A stretch of DNA of 64,000 bases, taken from assembly GCF_036785885.1 (NCBI RefSeq), contig NC_092312.1, positions 19,920,001 to 19,984,000 on the forward strand, given 5' to 3'. The notes under the pieces were generated by a model. The model worked only from the letters and a program-made list of their open reading frames with translations. It was not told where the DNA came from and searched no databases. Below, piece by piece: positions 23,389 through 35,510 of this stretch (positions are counted from its first letter, which is position 1; every line of letters starts with the position of its first letter). A program made the translations under genes and the position numbers. This DNA is from Coffea arabica. Its lineage: Eukaryota > Streptophyta > Magnoliopsida > Gentianales > Rubiaceae.

Positions 23389-24619
23389 GCACTCTGTTTC
23401 ATGCAACATAATCTCATTAGATGAGAAATAACACACACATATTTATGTACTCCGTTTGATAATAATAACTATTTCGTTGCTTAATTAGCTCGTAAGCACC
23501 GAGCATGTCAATCATCGAGAACTTGCACCGAGCACATGCACGAGAGAGAGGATTCTGTCACTCACTGGGCGTGTGTGTGTGAAAGAAAGAGCCATACATA
23601 CAAACTTTGAACTACAGTTTTTAATTGTTAGCAAAGGCAACTCACATCATATGTAATGTTTTCGTGGTTCTGCTTTGAGACTTTGCTTGTAATGGAATGG
23701 CCAAATCAAATTGAAAGCCATTATGATTGCACAAGACAATGCTTCTCATGGGCCAATCTCAACTTGTTTATAAAGTTTATTAGCTTCCATTGACAGAGAC
23801 CCCCCAAAACAAAAGATGTAATGCACATATACGAATTGCATATACACTATGAAAAGATCGCATTTGCCTCTACCCTCCTTCAATAGAAAACTCTTTTCTG
23901 GTTTGCTTATCTAGGAATGATGTTATATTATATTGGCAAAGAAGAGAGCAACAAAAAATCATGGTCGGGCCAATACACATTAATGTGGCTTTTCAGCCAA
24001 GCTAATTATATTAATCCAGATATCCACATCAAAGGTCAGAGGAAAAGCTCAAAACCGAGTCAACACTACTTCTTGGATCAAAAAGTTCAACACAACACAA
24101 TAGACCAAGATGGAGCACAACATCCATGAGAGACAACTTCTGCCAAGTGGAGAGACCACTTGTAGTGCAAATTGACAAAGCTCAGGCAAATACCTGGGCC
24201 CTTGCCCAATATTAAATTCAGTAACACTTCTCCCTGATTTACGCTATTCTACTGCATCACATTCCTAAGCAGGTTGTAAATCTGCGTCCCAAAAAGTTTG
24301 ACTGAAACAAAATAAACTACCATTGCACTATCCAATTCTGTTGAGAAGTTTCTGATCACACTCTGACATTCGCAAATCCCACTACACCCTGATAGACTCG
24401 AGCCAAATCTGCACGGTACCACACGGATCTGAATCCTAACAATGATGTCAGTTCTATATCCCAAAGTTAATACGCTCAATAAGTTTCTTTCTCACTTGGA
24501 CCTGTATCAAAACTTCTTAGGATGGCATTTTGATATCCCATGGAGGGCTGTGCTACTTCAATTTAGGCTAATCAACATACCCGATATACCATAACATCCT
24601 CCAATAAGTATCAGATACT
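23389..24619. other. Intergenic DNA and 3' flank of the carrier gene
   Basis: No gene is supported. The last few hundred bases before 24620 are probably the 3' UTR of the minus-strand mitochondrial carrier gene. Confidence 0.5.
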
Positions 24620-27600
24620 TCATTTAGGAAGCAGGTGACCAACTGCCCAGTAATAACTCCCTACAACTACAAATGATGCAATCCCGCTCCGAGCCATCCG
24701 CAACCAAACACCACGAAATAATATATTCCTGTCTGCAGGATGAATCCCTGTGAACCTCTCAAATCTCTTCCCTGGCCTAGGCCATTTTAGAAGCTTCCTC
24801 TCCATGGACACGTACTGCATCAAAGCAACTCAAAGAACAACAAATTGAACTTTATCCATAATTCCCCTCCAAAGATAAGTTGGCATAATATTTGGAAAAA
24901 AAAAAAAAAAGATTGTGTCAACATAATAATTTTCTGGAGGAAGCAGTAACCAATTACACTGAAGAGAGAACTTCAGATGAATCCCAAAGAGCCTATGCGA
25001 TTAAATCTAATCTGCACACATCAATGAAAATGCTACTGTTTATTGCTTGCAAGAAACTGACCTTGGGAAGCACTGTACACTCTGATCGACTTTTTGCAGT
25101 GTCGAAAGGATGAGACGCAGCTGCAGCAATTGAACCAGAAAATCCAGCAGCAAGACTGACAGCTAAAGGAGACAAAGGACCAATTTCATCATCAGACCTG
25201 AAGAGACAAAAAAATGTTGTCAGGAAAAAAGGGTAACTTAAAGAAAAATTTGAGTTCGAGGTAATCAGAATCAGAGTTTCGATTCTTACTAACCAAGCAA
25301 CATAGAGTACTTAATGCATGCAGACACGGACACCTTTGCTGTGATGTTGATTTATATTGAATATTGTGCAACTTCCGCAGGCTAGTTTTGAAGTATTTGA
25401 CAAGTATGTAAAAATTTATTACTACATAGACAGAGTGACAAAAGGAGGAGCTAGATTTAAAAGATCTTGACAGTTTACAAGTGTCTCCAGACTTCAAAGT
25501 TTCAACACGAGTAGCAGTGGAAAAAGAAACAAGGAAAGGTGACTAAATACTGAATATTAAAGTAGAACGACAGATCAAACAATAAGATGCTTCGTTTGCA
25601 CCCTCAAAAAGTATCATAAGAATCTTGCCCATTCATTCTAAAGTTTCTTGTCAGGCAGCCTAAGGCATGTTTGTGTGGTAAACAGTTCATGCATATTTGT
25701 ATTGTAAACAGTTCATTCTAATGAAAACAAAGACTCACTGCCAGAATCTCTTGAACCATAAATCTAATTAGCCTTTGGCCTAAATTCAGCAGTCAACAAT
25801 TAAGAGTACATTGGCATCATATGATTTCACAAACTATACCCACAGCAATGCAGTATAACCTCTAACATGAAGAAAACAATGCAAAGATTATCACATCTTC
25901 TACGATTAAGAATTGCATGTATTCCAAGTCAGAAATGTAAGAAATTGATTAACAAGGCTCACAAAAGTTGCAACTGAACCACCTACACATGCATATGTAA
26001 TGTTTTAAGTGGACTTAGATTCATTTCGAGCCAGGGAGGAGTACACATATGAGATCCTAAATTTAGATGGTAATTCAAGATTTGTCCGGCTAATTTTAGG
26101 CAAAACAACAACACAAGTTAAAAGTGCATTATATATTTAACAAAGAAACTATTAAAGAGGAAGGACTTTCACCAAGCATAAAAACCTTGGTGGGGGTGTC
26201 ATCCCAACTGCTTTCCATTCAAGCATTGCTCTGTGCAGAAACTGCCAGCTAGAAAAAAAAATTCCACCAAATGTAGAATCTCTAGCTATTCCAGATCTCC
26301 AGCCTCTCCAAAAAGCACCTATTCCCTCGAAAGAAAATATTTGTAATGGCCATCTGACCTCAATGACTGATGGTGCTCTTCCAGAACCCGTCATCATCCA
26401 AGGATACTCTTTCAGGCCATCAATCATATTGGCATATTTGGTTGTCAATGTTGATAGAAGACCAACAGAATTGTTCATTGCCCTTATGTCTGGAGAATAA
26501 CCACTTAGTAATCTAGCAATCAAGGGTGAAACAGCACCATTCTGAACAACTGGCGTGGAGTGTGATATGCGAGAAGCTGAAGTCACCTGGGCACGAAGCT
26601 TAATAATTTCAAATGGAGAGCTCAAAAATGATTCCACAGCACCCGCAGCAACTCCAGCCATTAGTGCCTCAGAGACATGTACAAAATTGTCTACTCTACC
26701 ATCTGACAGAGAAAGCACCAGAAAAGGTTAGTAGTGGATGCGGAACAACAACTGGTCAACTTTCAACAATATGATGTCTAAACATGCCAAACTTTTAGAA
26801 ACATTGGAGATACATGCAAGTGCACAAACAAACAGACATAAACAGTTCTGGTTGCTGAAGCATTTCTGCTATCGTGAACACGACATTTAAGGTAATACAG
26901 TAAATATTAGATATTCAGTATCGAGTTTTTCTAAACAGACAGGGATGATTCATTAAAGTGTTAAAGGGCCTTTGAGGCCAAAGAATCTTTGCTAACTCAT
27001 TGACTGGTGACATATGAAGCTACCAGTTGTTTTTAGCTTACCATACAATAAATCCATCTTGGATACAATAAATCCATCTTGGATACTTTACTTCCGACAC
27101 TTATAATCAGAAGAAATTAAGCAGATGCTTTGTTCTTCTTCCTTTTTTTTTCCTTCTCCTGTTTGATTAAGTACTAAAGTTTATCTACCTCTCTATCGAC
27201 GATGACACTTTTTATAAACCGACTGTACATTATTGTGGATTCTAGGGGAAAAGTAGATTAGGCTTTTCTTCTCCTTCTCTCTAGTAATTTTGTCGATTAT
27301 TAGCCAGGAATAGATGTGAACATACTTTATCTATATTCTCTTGACAAATTTAAACAGGTAGAGTATTGTTCTGTAAGAAGAAAAAACAAACACTTCAGAT
27401 ATTTTAAACATTATTTCGCACAAAGATGATCCTGGCTGCAAAGATTAACTCCACCCATGTTTCTGGAATATGCTTATCCTATGAATTAGTATAATTCAGA
27501 AACAAATAGTGGGGCTAGCAATAACGGAACAGTTTCTAACTTGTTATATTCTGTTTAAAAGGAAAGTAATTTGCATGACATAATAACACTTCCTTAAATA

Positions 27601-28891
27601 GATGAATTCCATATACACCAGTGGCCAGAGAAGGACTTTTAGAGTCTTCCCACTGTTCGGTTCAGAATTTGGATCCTGGGCCTGGCAGGTAGGGCTGGAA
27701 GGTGTGGGGTGGGGTGGGAGAGTGAAGAAAAAAAAGAAAGGAATTCCACAGACAGATAATAGAACGTTTGCGATCTTAAATGACAACATAGAACTTGAAT
27801 ATGATACCCTTGTAGAATGCTGTCAATAGTTCATATGTACCAAATCGTGCTCCAACACTTGGTATCCTCCCTAGCATCAACCACCCAAGACCTCTGTACA
27901 GACCTAAATGTTAAGAAAAGAGCAAACAGTTAAAAACATTGGAAGATAGGTTGTAGATACATAATACAGATAGAGTTGGAGAACACTCTCAACAACAAAA
28001 CACAAACAAGAATGGAAAGGTGAAGCACAAAGATGATGAAAGTAACAAGACTAAAAAACTGATAATCTAATTAAGGTGTTTATTTACTCCATTTCAGCAT
28101 CTATTTCCCAGCTGAAACATCCAAATTATCGTTTCTGCACCACATATTTATGATAAGCAGAAAACTCTTTTTCATCACCCTATGAGTGGTAAAGTTGAAA
28201 TATATTTGCATGAGCATAAGGGGGAGAACAATAAATTCATGCCTAATATTATCTCGTGAACTTTTAAATACTAACCATTAAGAATTCTAAGCCTTCCCTT
28301 AATCTGCTTTAGAGATGTTATTTGCAAAGTTTTGTTATAGAAACTACACAGGCAAAATTTATAAGCTCAAATTAAAGCAAGACATCATTTTTGCTTACCA
28401 AAAGACAGGCAGAATTGAAGTTACCTGAAATCCCTGAGAATGCTTGAACTCTCTGAACAACCTTAGCTGGTCTTAATTGTTTACTTGGAACTGATCCAAC
28501 CTGTGTAGTCACTCAACCCAAAAAACAGCGCATGAACATTGGAAACTGATTACTTTTCAGGCCACCTTAGTTTTCACATAATGATACTACTTAATTCTAG
28601 CTTATAAGATACCTAAGTGATCACAAAATATGCATTCTTGAACGTTTGTTACATCTTTTGTAGTAGTTCAAATAACCTAAAACTGATTCACAAGAAACAG
28701 GCAATTACACGTACAAGTAAACGTATTGTTTACTGAAACAGTAATTTTAAAAACTTCGTCATCAAACTTGGAACCTGTATAAGGGCTTTAAGGGTATCAA
28801 GCGGGTAAGTGAGAACAGTTCCCAGTGCCACAGACCCAGCAGCTGCAACAGCATGGGTGGCAAACAAGTTATTCTTCAACAGCTCATCCAT
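24620..28891 (-). CDS. Mitochondrial carrier (SLC25) family protein
   Basis: Six exons on the minus strand: 28891-28775, 28500-28425, 27903-27808, 26702-26186, 25197-25062 and 24814-24620, giving 378 residues with all phases consistent. The three carrier signatures (Px[DE]xx[KR]) are present: YPLDTLKALIQ in exon 1, SPFEIIKLRAQ in exon 4 and HPFDTAKSRSE in exon 5. These are the hallmarks of the three tandem two-helix modules of inner-membrane metabolite transporters. GLYRGLGWLMLGRIPSVGAR and FWRGWRSGIARDSTFGGIFF are the matching loop-helix parts of modules 1 and 2, and LFRGVWLRMARSGIASF closes module 3. Total length is above the usual 300 or so because module 2 carries a long extra stretch after the second signature (about residues 125-220). 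The start MDELLKNNLFATHAVAAAG is the first in-frame ATG. Substrate cannot be inferred. It lies in tandem with PRORP1, same orientation, about 1.3 kb apart. Confidence 0.9.
27043..27086 (+). repeat. 20-bp tandem duplication in a carrier-gene intron
   Basis: Two perfect copies of ATACAATAAATCCATCTTGG (27043-27062 and 27063-27082), with four bases of a third, lie in the intron between exons 3 and 4. It looks like a simple replication slippage product. Confidence 0.85.
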
Positions 28892-30234
28892 CTGCCAGAT
28901 TTAGTGAAAGACAAGATAGTAATGTCAGTACGTCATCCTGGTTACCAGGTCGTCCGGGATTGTAGTAACTTGTCCAATTCTTCGGGTAGAAAACCACTGA
29001 GGTATTATGTCAAACACATGATGTGCACCGTGCTACATAGTACATACCTCAAAGATGTAACGGAAAGACAATAGCTTTCGCCGTCCAATACAGACTTCAG
29101 AGTAACTCAAGTCACCGTCGTCGGTGATGGACTAATGGGTTTGTAACGCGGTGAATATGTTTCATTGTCGAAGCTCAGAGCTAGCTTTTCTTAGTGCCCC
29201 CTTCTTCTTAGGCGTGGGTTTAAGAAGTGAAAAACGCTATCAGCAAATCAGCACAAGCTTCAGAACGCCCCTGTTGTTCGGTTTGTTAATTGGTTGAACC
29301 GGGAGCTCATAAAGTCCTGGATATCCATAATACTAATCAAAATCAAAAGCAAAAGAACACGGAACATGCATTAATTTGAAAAATAAAAAATAAAAAGAAC
29401 TGAAGGTTCGACACTCCAGATTCCAGATGCCTAAACTCTCGAATTTGGCCGGATGTTTGGTTTGAGAGCTCGTGCGCTGACCTTGGATTAACGCAATATA
29501 CTCACTTTCGGCGGTTAATTTTGCGATTTTTACCACTAAATTAAATAGAAATCTTACTGTAAAAAAAAAGCATGCATCGATATGATTTGAACAGTTCAAA
29601 ACTAGAGGTCGAAGTTCATGAGTAGAAAACTCGAACTCAAAATTCGAACCGTGGTTGAGATGGTCTGAGTCATTTATGCCTTCTGTGATTCCACCGGATA
29701 CTTTGATGACCGTAAAAGTTCTAAGATACCTCTGTAGTACTACAAGCCTATATATACAAAAGCGGCATTTGATTACCCAACTTTTGGTTTTGCATTTGGT
29801 AATCCACATGCAGTAATAATCGCAAGGCAATTTGCAACAACATATCTTTTTTTTTTTTTGTCAAAAACATATCTCAGTAGTGAAGCTACTATGGACTATA
29901 GTTGTTTAAGAAGCAATAATATAATTGCAAAGGTTGCTCCTCTACTCCTACTCTTTGGCTGGTTCTCGATGTCTTGCGCTCTTCTGTCAGGCTTACTGCA
30001 CTTTGATTCTTGCCACTTCCAAAGCTCATGTGGAACATCTGCAATTCACAGGGCACTATTCTTATATGCAATTTCAAGAATGGCCAACACCGAGGACAAA
30101 ATCTTCTCATTTCTTGTTCTTACCGCTGCAGGCAACTGATACTGCTATAGGAACCAGATGAAGATGCCTTGATACGAAATTTCATTTCCTTCCCTTCTTT
30201 GTTTATATGACTACAATGGATTTGGTCACAGTAT
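28892..30234. other. Carrier-gene promoter side and PRORP1 3' flank
   Basis: The interval between two tandem minus-strand genes. It must hold the carrier gene's 5' UTR and promoter and the PRORP1 3' UTR. The 165-codon open frame at 29333-29830 on the minus strand has no recognisable domain and is rejected. Confidence 0.55.
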
Positions 30235-33200
30235 TCAGCTGAAGATGGAATGTAGATTTTTTTTCTTTGTCCTGGTAGCACACACCCATTTCCTCGGGGT
30301 TTCAAGGTCATCTCCTGCGACAGTAGGTATATGCCAACTACCTTGTTCTGACTCCTGCAACCACAACACACATTTATCAAGACCCATGACATTATGGTAT
30401 TTGAACATGAGAAGATAGCAGGAGTCAGACGTCTAGCAGAATAAAGATAGTTGCATATCAAGTCACCTGAATAACTATCGAATAAGGTGGAGGCATATGA
30501 AGGGTAAGTCCAGGTCTTGCGGGAGTTAATCTCACCTGCCAATTAACAACATCAAAGACAACAATGAGGAAATGTTATACTGCTACTGATGAACAAATTT
30601 GTCCGCACATGATACTAACTAAACCAATTGAATCAGGATTTTTTTTCTTTTTTTGCCATCCAAAGGAAACATCAACATGAGACACAAAATAAATAAATAG
30701 CTTTCCGAAGATTGACATTCAGCTATGGCTTTGGAAGATGAACATAATAAGTTACATGAAGATCAAAACCTTTCAACCTAAGCATAGATCTTGTGAAATG
30801 AATAGACAAAATCCAGAATCCACGACTTATCTTTTTTCACTTCTTTACTTCCACCAGTTACAACTCCCCGCATGGATTGTGGCTTTTATTTTTCATACAT
30901 CAAATTTGGATTTCCCTGGCTTCCAACTTCAACAGACTAATGCCAAGGAAACCCACACCACCCCCAAAAAAAAAACAAACACACACACAACACAAAAAAA
31001 AAAGAGTTTCTAATGGAAAAGTATAAGTACATTGTTCTCCCATGAGCAAGATATATAGCACATAAATTCCATGCAAGCTGTCAATTAGTTCAGTGGAAAG
31101 TCTCAATATATCATGTTTGCCTCGAAAGTGCAGAATAGTCCATGTCACAAGTATGGTCGTCTATTTTATCCTGCTGAAAGTCTCACCAAAGAAGAATGAC
31201 TAACTTTTCTGTAAGATTTTTCCAAAACTCAAATTTCAAAGATGAAAGAACACATTCAAATTGCACAATAATAAAAATACCCAGGACATTGCACTTGGCA
31301 ACCACCAGGATCTATCAAATTTACTTCCTCCCTTTGTTCCAACCCACCAAAAAAAAAAAAAAAGACTCCGTCCACTTTGTCTAAGGTAAAAGAAGTACAA
31401 CCAAGTAAGGACAGCCATATGCAATAGGTAATGATTGATAGTAGAAACTATTGAGTTTCAGTTTTCTCTTTTCTTGTCTGTTAACAGTTTATCTAAAGGT
31501 TATCTGTCATTCAAAGTTGATAGGAAAAAGGTAAAACCTGATGCTTCTCTTTCCATCTTGGGAAAAAGCTAGTCCCTAGTAGTTGGAATAAATGGTCCCT
31601 CATCTCATCGTTTGTCACCAACAAACATTTACAACTAACAGCAGCATATAACCAATACCTGGAAAATATGAGATGCAAAACACGACTAAGAACCATCAGC
31701 TTTTCATCAAGAATTGGCAACGTGAGGAATTCATCACCAAATAATTTTCTGACTGAATGATAATTATAGTCTCAACAAACATCTTGAACTCGTAACTGAT
31801 TGACTCATATGGGACAAAGTACATGCAGCAGAAATCCTACAAAACAAGTTTTTGACAAAGGAATTCTGCATATTGGAGCCAAAATTCAGCATACTAATGA
31901 AGTTTGATTGACTTGGACTTGATATGAAGTAATAAAACCAAAATTATCTCAACCTCCGAGCAACAAGTGGTAGTATCAGAACTTATATTGTATCTCGGAT
32001 AACAACCCTTGTGTTGGAGATCATTAGCCGCTTATCATCACTGGCTGATGACGAAAGTAATAACTGAACCTAAGTATCGTGATAGGGTTTTTTACAACTT
32101 CAATTATTCCATTGGTTATGAGCGCTTCAGGAAAACATAAGCTTTGCAACAACTGCAGTTGATTATCATCTGAGTAATCTTGGACACGTGTCAAATGAAA
32201 ACAAAAGTACTATCTGTCTTATTCAGGTTGGAACTCAGCAGATTCATCTGCTTCTCAGCTCTTCAAGACAATTCGAGTAAGATCAGCAAAGCAAATAAGA
32301 ACCCTCTAAAAGGAATTTGCATTATAGAAAACTCTAGAATATGCAGCTCAAGATTAAACACTGAAGCAAGCAGAACAAAGTATAGTAATCAAAACTAAAA
32401 CTTAAATTACCGTGTAGACGGAATTGGTGTTAGAAATGTATAAGACATGAGGCAAAAGAAATGAGTATTACCAATCGTCGTTTGAACCAGGAGGAGTAGC
32501 ATAAAGTGCACCGGCATTTCTCCAACTCTCCAACAATTTCTTGTTATTAGGGTACTGAGCAGGACCACCAAACACGCGGCTTCTGTGCAAAATAACAAGT
32601 GGCAATCTATTTGACTTGCTCATTTGGCGTAACTGATTCACAACATGTTTCAGCTGTACCAAGAAAGAATTTGAAAAAGGCCAAAGGTCGTTGAAAGACA
32701 ATCTCAATGTATAAAGATGTTCAACAGATTTAATGTTTCCACTTGTGTTTTTTATGACAAATTCAAGAGATGAAGTTCCCACAAACTTAACTCCCCTAAA
32801 CTAGGTTTAACTACTCTGTTAATGCTCTCCAACAACTAACACAGGAATGAAAAAAAAAATCTTTCATTACCTGCTGGAAACTGAAATGTTTTTGATTAAT
32901 GAGGCCAAGATTTGCCCCGTCTATCACTGCATCAAAAGGTCCATGCTTTGCGAGCCATTCCTAGAGGGTGCACCTTCCATATTAGTATGACAAATACTAT
33001 CGATATACTGAAGCATATAAAAGGATATAGCAGCTATCTGGATCAACTAACCGTATAGGGGCAAAATACAGAAAAAGCAGCAAGCACAAATATCATTCCA
33101 CTGAAGCACCTATAGATTCAATAAAGTAACATCATACCTGAAATTTCACAAAATCCGCCCTTACTTCTCTCTCACAAGCCAGTTTAGCCACTGAATTAGC

Positions 33201-34253
33201 AAAATTCTCCGTCTCCTTAGGATCAATATCAATGCAAACAAGCTTCTCTCCACATGAATGACATACTCCGTTCTCCTGCATTTCAGTCCTAACCACACTC
33301 CATTTCCCTTTCCCCAGCCACCCTTGCCCGTGCCAGCCGCCTCCTCCCTTCACTATGCCTTCCTTCACCTTTTCCACATCCCAATTCTTCAATCCAGCAT
33401 CAGCAGCAGTCTCTGACTTAAACCAATCCTCCATAGCACCTGCAGTCTCCTCTGATACCTGTCTAACTGTAGACCTCATCCTATGCATAAATTCATAAGT
33501 TTTCTCGACTAAATTTTCCTCGGAACTAAGCCTCAATAGGGCCAAAAGCTCCTCCTCCTCGGCTAAAACACCATTCTCAACCATATGAGCATCAACCTCA
33601 AAAGCCTTATCCGCCATTGATTTCTTACAAAACCCAAACAATGCAGGTCCATAAGACCTCAATTTCGGAACAATCCCGTAACTCTTCATTTTCTTAACCA
33701 AATCAAAAGCCATTTCTGGGTCTTCTTTAGCAGCTGCTAATCTTGCAGCGCTAGTAAAAGTTGCCTCATTTGGGACAACATTATCCAACCCCATTTGATT
33801 AAAAATTTGAAAGCCCTTTTCTAAACTAATATCGTCGCTGCTATTACTTCTAGCAGAGCACAAATAAAGCAAAACATTATAATGGTGAACGCTGAGGGGA
33901 ACATTATCGGCCCTTGCCTCATCGTAAATGCGAAGGGCCTCGCCTAAATCACCGCGCTTAGAGCACTGATCGAGCTTGTGACGCAGCAGGGATTCGCTGC
34001 GGGCTTTCTTCCTGGACTTATGGGGTATTGCTGAAGAAGAGGAGGAGGGGCCTTGAAGGATGGCTGATGCGGTGCATAAATTGGTAGTCTTTGTCATGGA
34101 AAAGGTACTCTGGGGTTGGAACTTAGCATGGATTGTTATGGGTTTCAGGGATTTGAAACAGTTGGGACCTGTGTAGGAAGAAAGGGCTGAAGGGGTTTTG
34201 CAGAAAAGATGGAAGAGAGGAGAGGTTTTAATCAGAGCCATGCGATGCGTCAT
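30235..34253 (-). CDS. PRORP1: Proteinaceous RNase P (organellar PRORP1 type)
   Basis: Six exons on the minus strand: 34253-33138, 32960-32871, 32653-32472, 31658-31538, 30535-30467 and 30354-30235. They give 565 residues (Arabidopsis PRORP1 is about 570). PRORP is a protein-only enzyme that cuts the 5' leader from precursor tRNAs in mitochondria and chloroplasts. The N-terminus is Ser/Thr-rich and basic, as in an organellar targeting peptide. Pentatricopeptide repeats fill about 90-300 (for example VHHYNVLLYLCSA, PNEATFTSAARLAAA). The zinc-site cysteines are in CHSCGEK (331, 334), with the His of SWHIP and Cys of WVCA near the C-terminus. NYN-type metallonuclease aspartates are present: VIDGANLG (Asp386), SNDDWYWL (Asp461, Asp462) and VTNDEMRDH (Asp480). 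All catalytic residues known for the family are intact. An alternative start is the Met at codon 5. PRORP1 rather than the nuclear PRORP2/3 is inferred from the N-terminal extension. Confidence 0.96.
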
Positions 34254-34480
34254 CCCTGGGAAAGTGGGGAGACTTGTAGCTCTTTCTCACTATTGCGCAA
34301 GGTATATAAAGGTTACACCTTTTCTTTTTTAACAAGACAAAAAATAGATTACTTTCACTATGCATTTGAGGTGTCCTCGGATGCGTCAAGTTCCACGTAT
34401 CACCCCCATAACGTTTAACTCAAATTACAGTGGAAATTTAAGCGGTAAGTTTCGTAACATGTTATGTAATTTGTAGATGA

Positions 34481-34513
34481 CTAGGAGGGGATCACCGCGC
34501 ACTACGCGCGGTG
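34481..34513 (-). mobile_element. Helitron-type 3' terminus (hairpin plus CTAG)
   Basis: Read on the minus strand: CACCGCGC, a 5-base loop, GCGCGGTG (perfect 8-bp stem, 34493-34513), then eight bases, then CTAG (34484-34481), then T. This is the textbook Helitron 3' end (hairpin, short gap, CTRR, insertion between A and T). The element body would extend toward higher coordinates. Its 5' TC end was not found with confidence, so total length is unknown. A short imperfect duplication (GCAAGGTTA...TACCCAGAG) follows at about 34520-34572. Confidence 0.65.
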
Positions 34514-35274
34514 TGAGTTTGCAAGGTTAGTGTACCCAGAGCTGAGGTTGCAAGGTTAATATACCCAGAGCCCTCAATGGCTGCATTTTCCAATTAAAAA
34601 TCATTTTTATATAATTTTCTGTGTGTGGTTGATAATTGAAGCATTTTGTCGACATTTCAGTTGTGATTAATTTAGGTGTAAACCAAAACAGATAAGAGTT
34701 AAATAATAATAATAATAATAAAGTTGAAGAGTATAATAACACATATAATTGAGGTAGGCTCTCCCAATGCACTATGCATGTCATTAATTGTGAAAAAGAA
34801 ATAAGTCACAATTTAAGATACATTCATCGAAAAGTGCTCTCTTGCAGCTATATCTAGAAAAATGCCTCTAGTCTTTACTTGATCAGCGTCTAGAGCAGTC
34901 AGCCAATTCTGTTGGAACTATGCAATAGTGCTGAAAAATTAAAAAGAACTATCACAAAATTTGATATCTATACTATAGTAAGTGATTCTGGAAGTAAATA
35001 ATGACTATTTGCTAAAGATAGTAGAGAGAAGGGAAAGTATCCAGCATTCATGACAAAACTTCATTAGCTTCCAAGTTTCCACCATCTAAACATCATTCAA
35101 ATCCTATCAAAAAAGAATCATATTTGAATTTAACAACCACGACTAGAATGACAATCTAGTTAAACCACTGATAATGCGCCAGCAGTTTTTGCCATGCTTC
35201 GTTGCAAAATTTCAAGAAGCTACTAAAGTACCAACGAAAAAAATAAAGCCATCAAGAGCACATTCCATACTCCT

Positions 35275-35510
35275 AAGTTTGAGCTATCATTATATTTGAA
35301 CAAGGACCTCTTGCCACTCAAACTTTTTCTCAAACATTAATCCTCGACGAATAAATAAAGAATCGAAAGCAAATAAACAGCATATCCATTTTGAGCAACC
35401 ATCATATATTTGAATAATACGTCTTGCCAGCCAATTTTTCCTCAAAACATGAATGGTAGATAAATAAATAAAGAATAGAAAGGCAAAAAATAGCTTATAC
35501 ATTTTGGCCT
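35275..35510. repeat. Diverged tandem duplication, unit about 115 bp
   Basis: Two adjacent copies (about 35278-35393 and 35392-35508) share TGAGC, CATATTTGAA-like, TCTTGCCA, CTCAAA and AATAAATAAAGAAT in the same order, with many substitutions between them. An old local duplication in noncoding DNA. Confidence 0.75.

Noticed and set aside
29333-29830. 165-codon open frame on the minus strand between PRORP1 and the carrier gene.
   Set aside because: No recognisable domain, odd composition (many Phe, Cys, His) and no splice or start context; taken as chance.
34969-34990. TCTATACTATAGTAAG preceded by A looks like a Helitron 5' end on the + strand.
   Set aside because: It points away from the minus-strand 3' terminus at 34481, and no hairpin-CTRR end was found downstream on the + strand.
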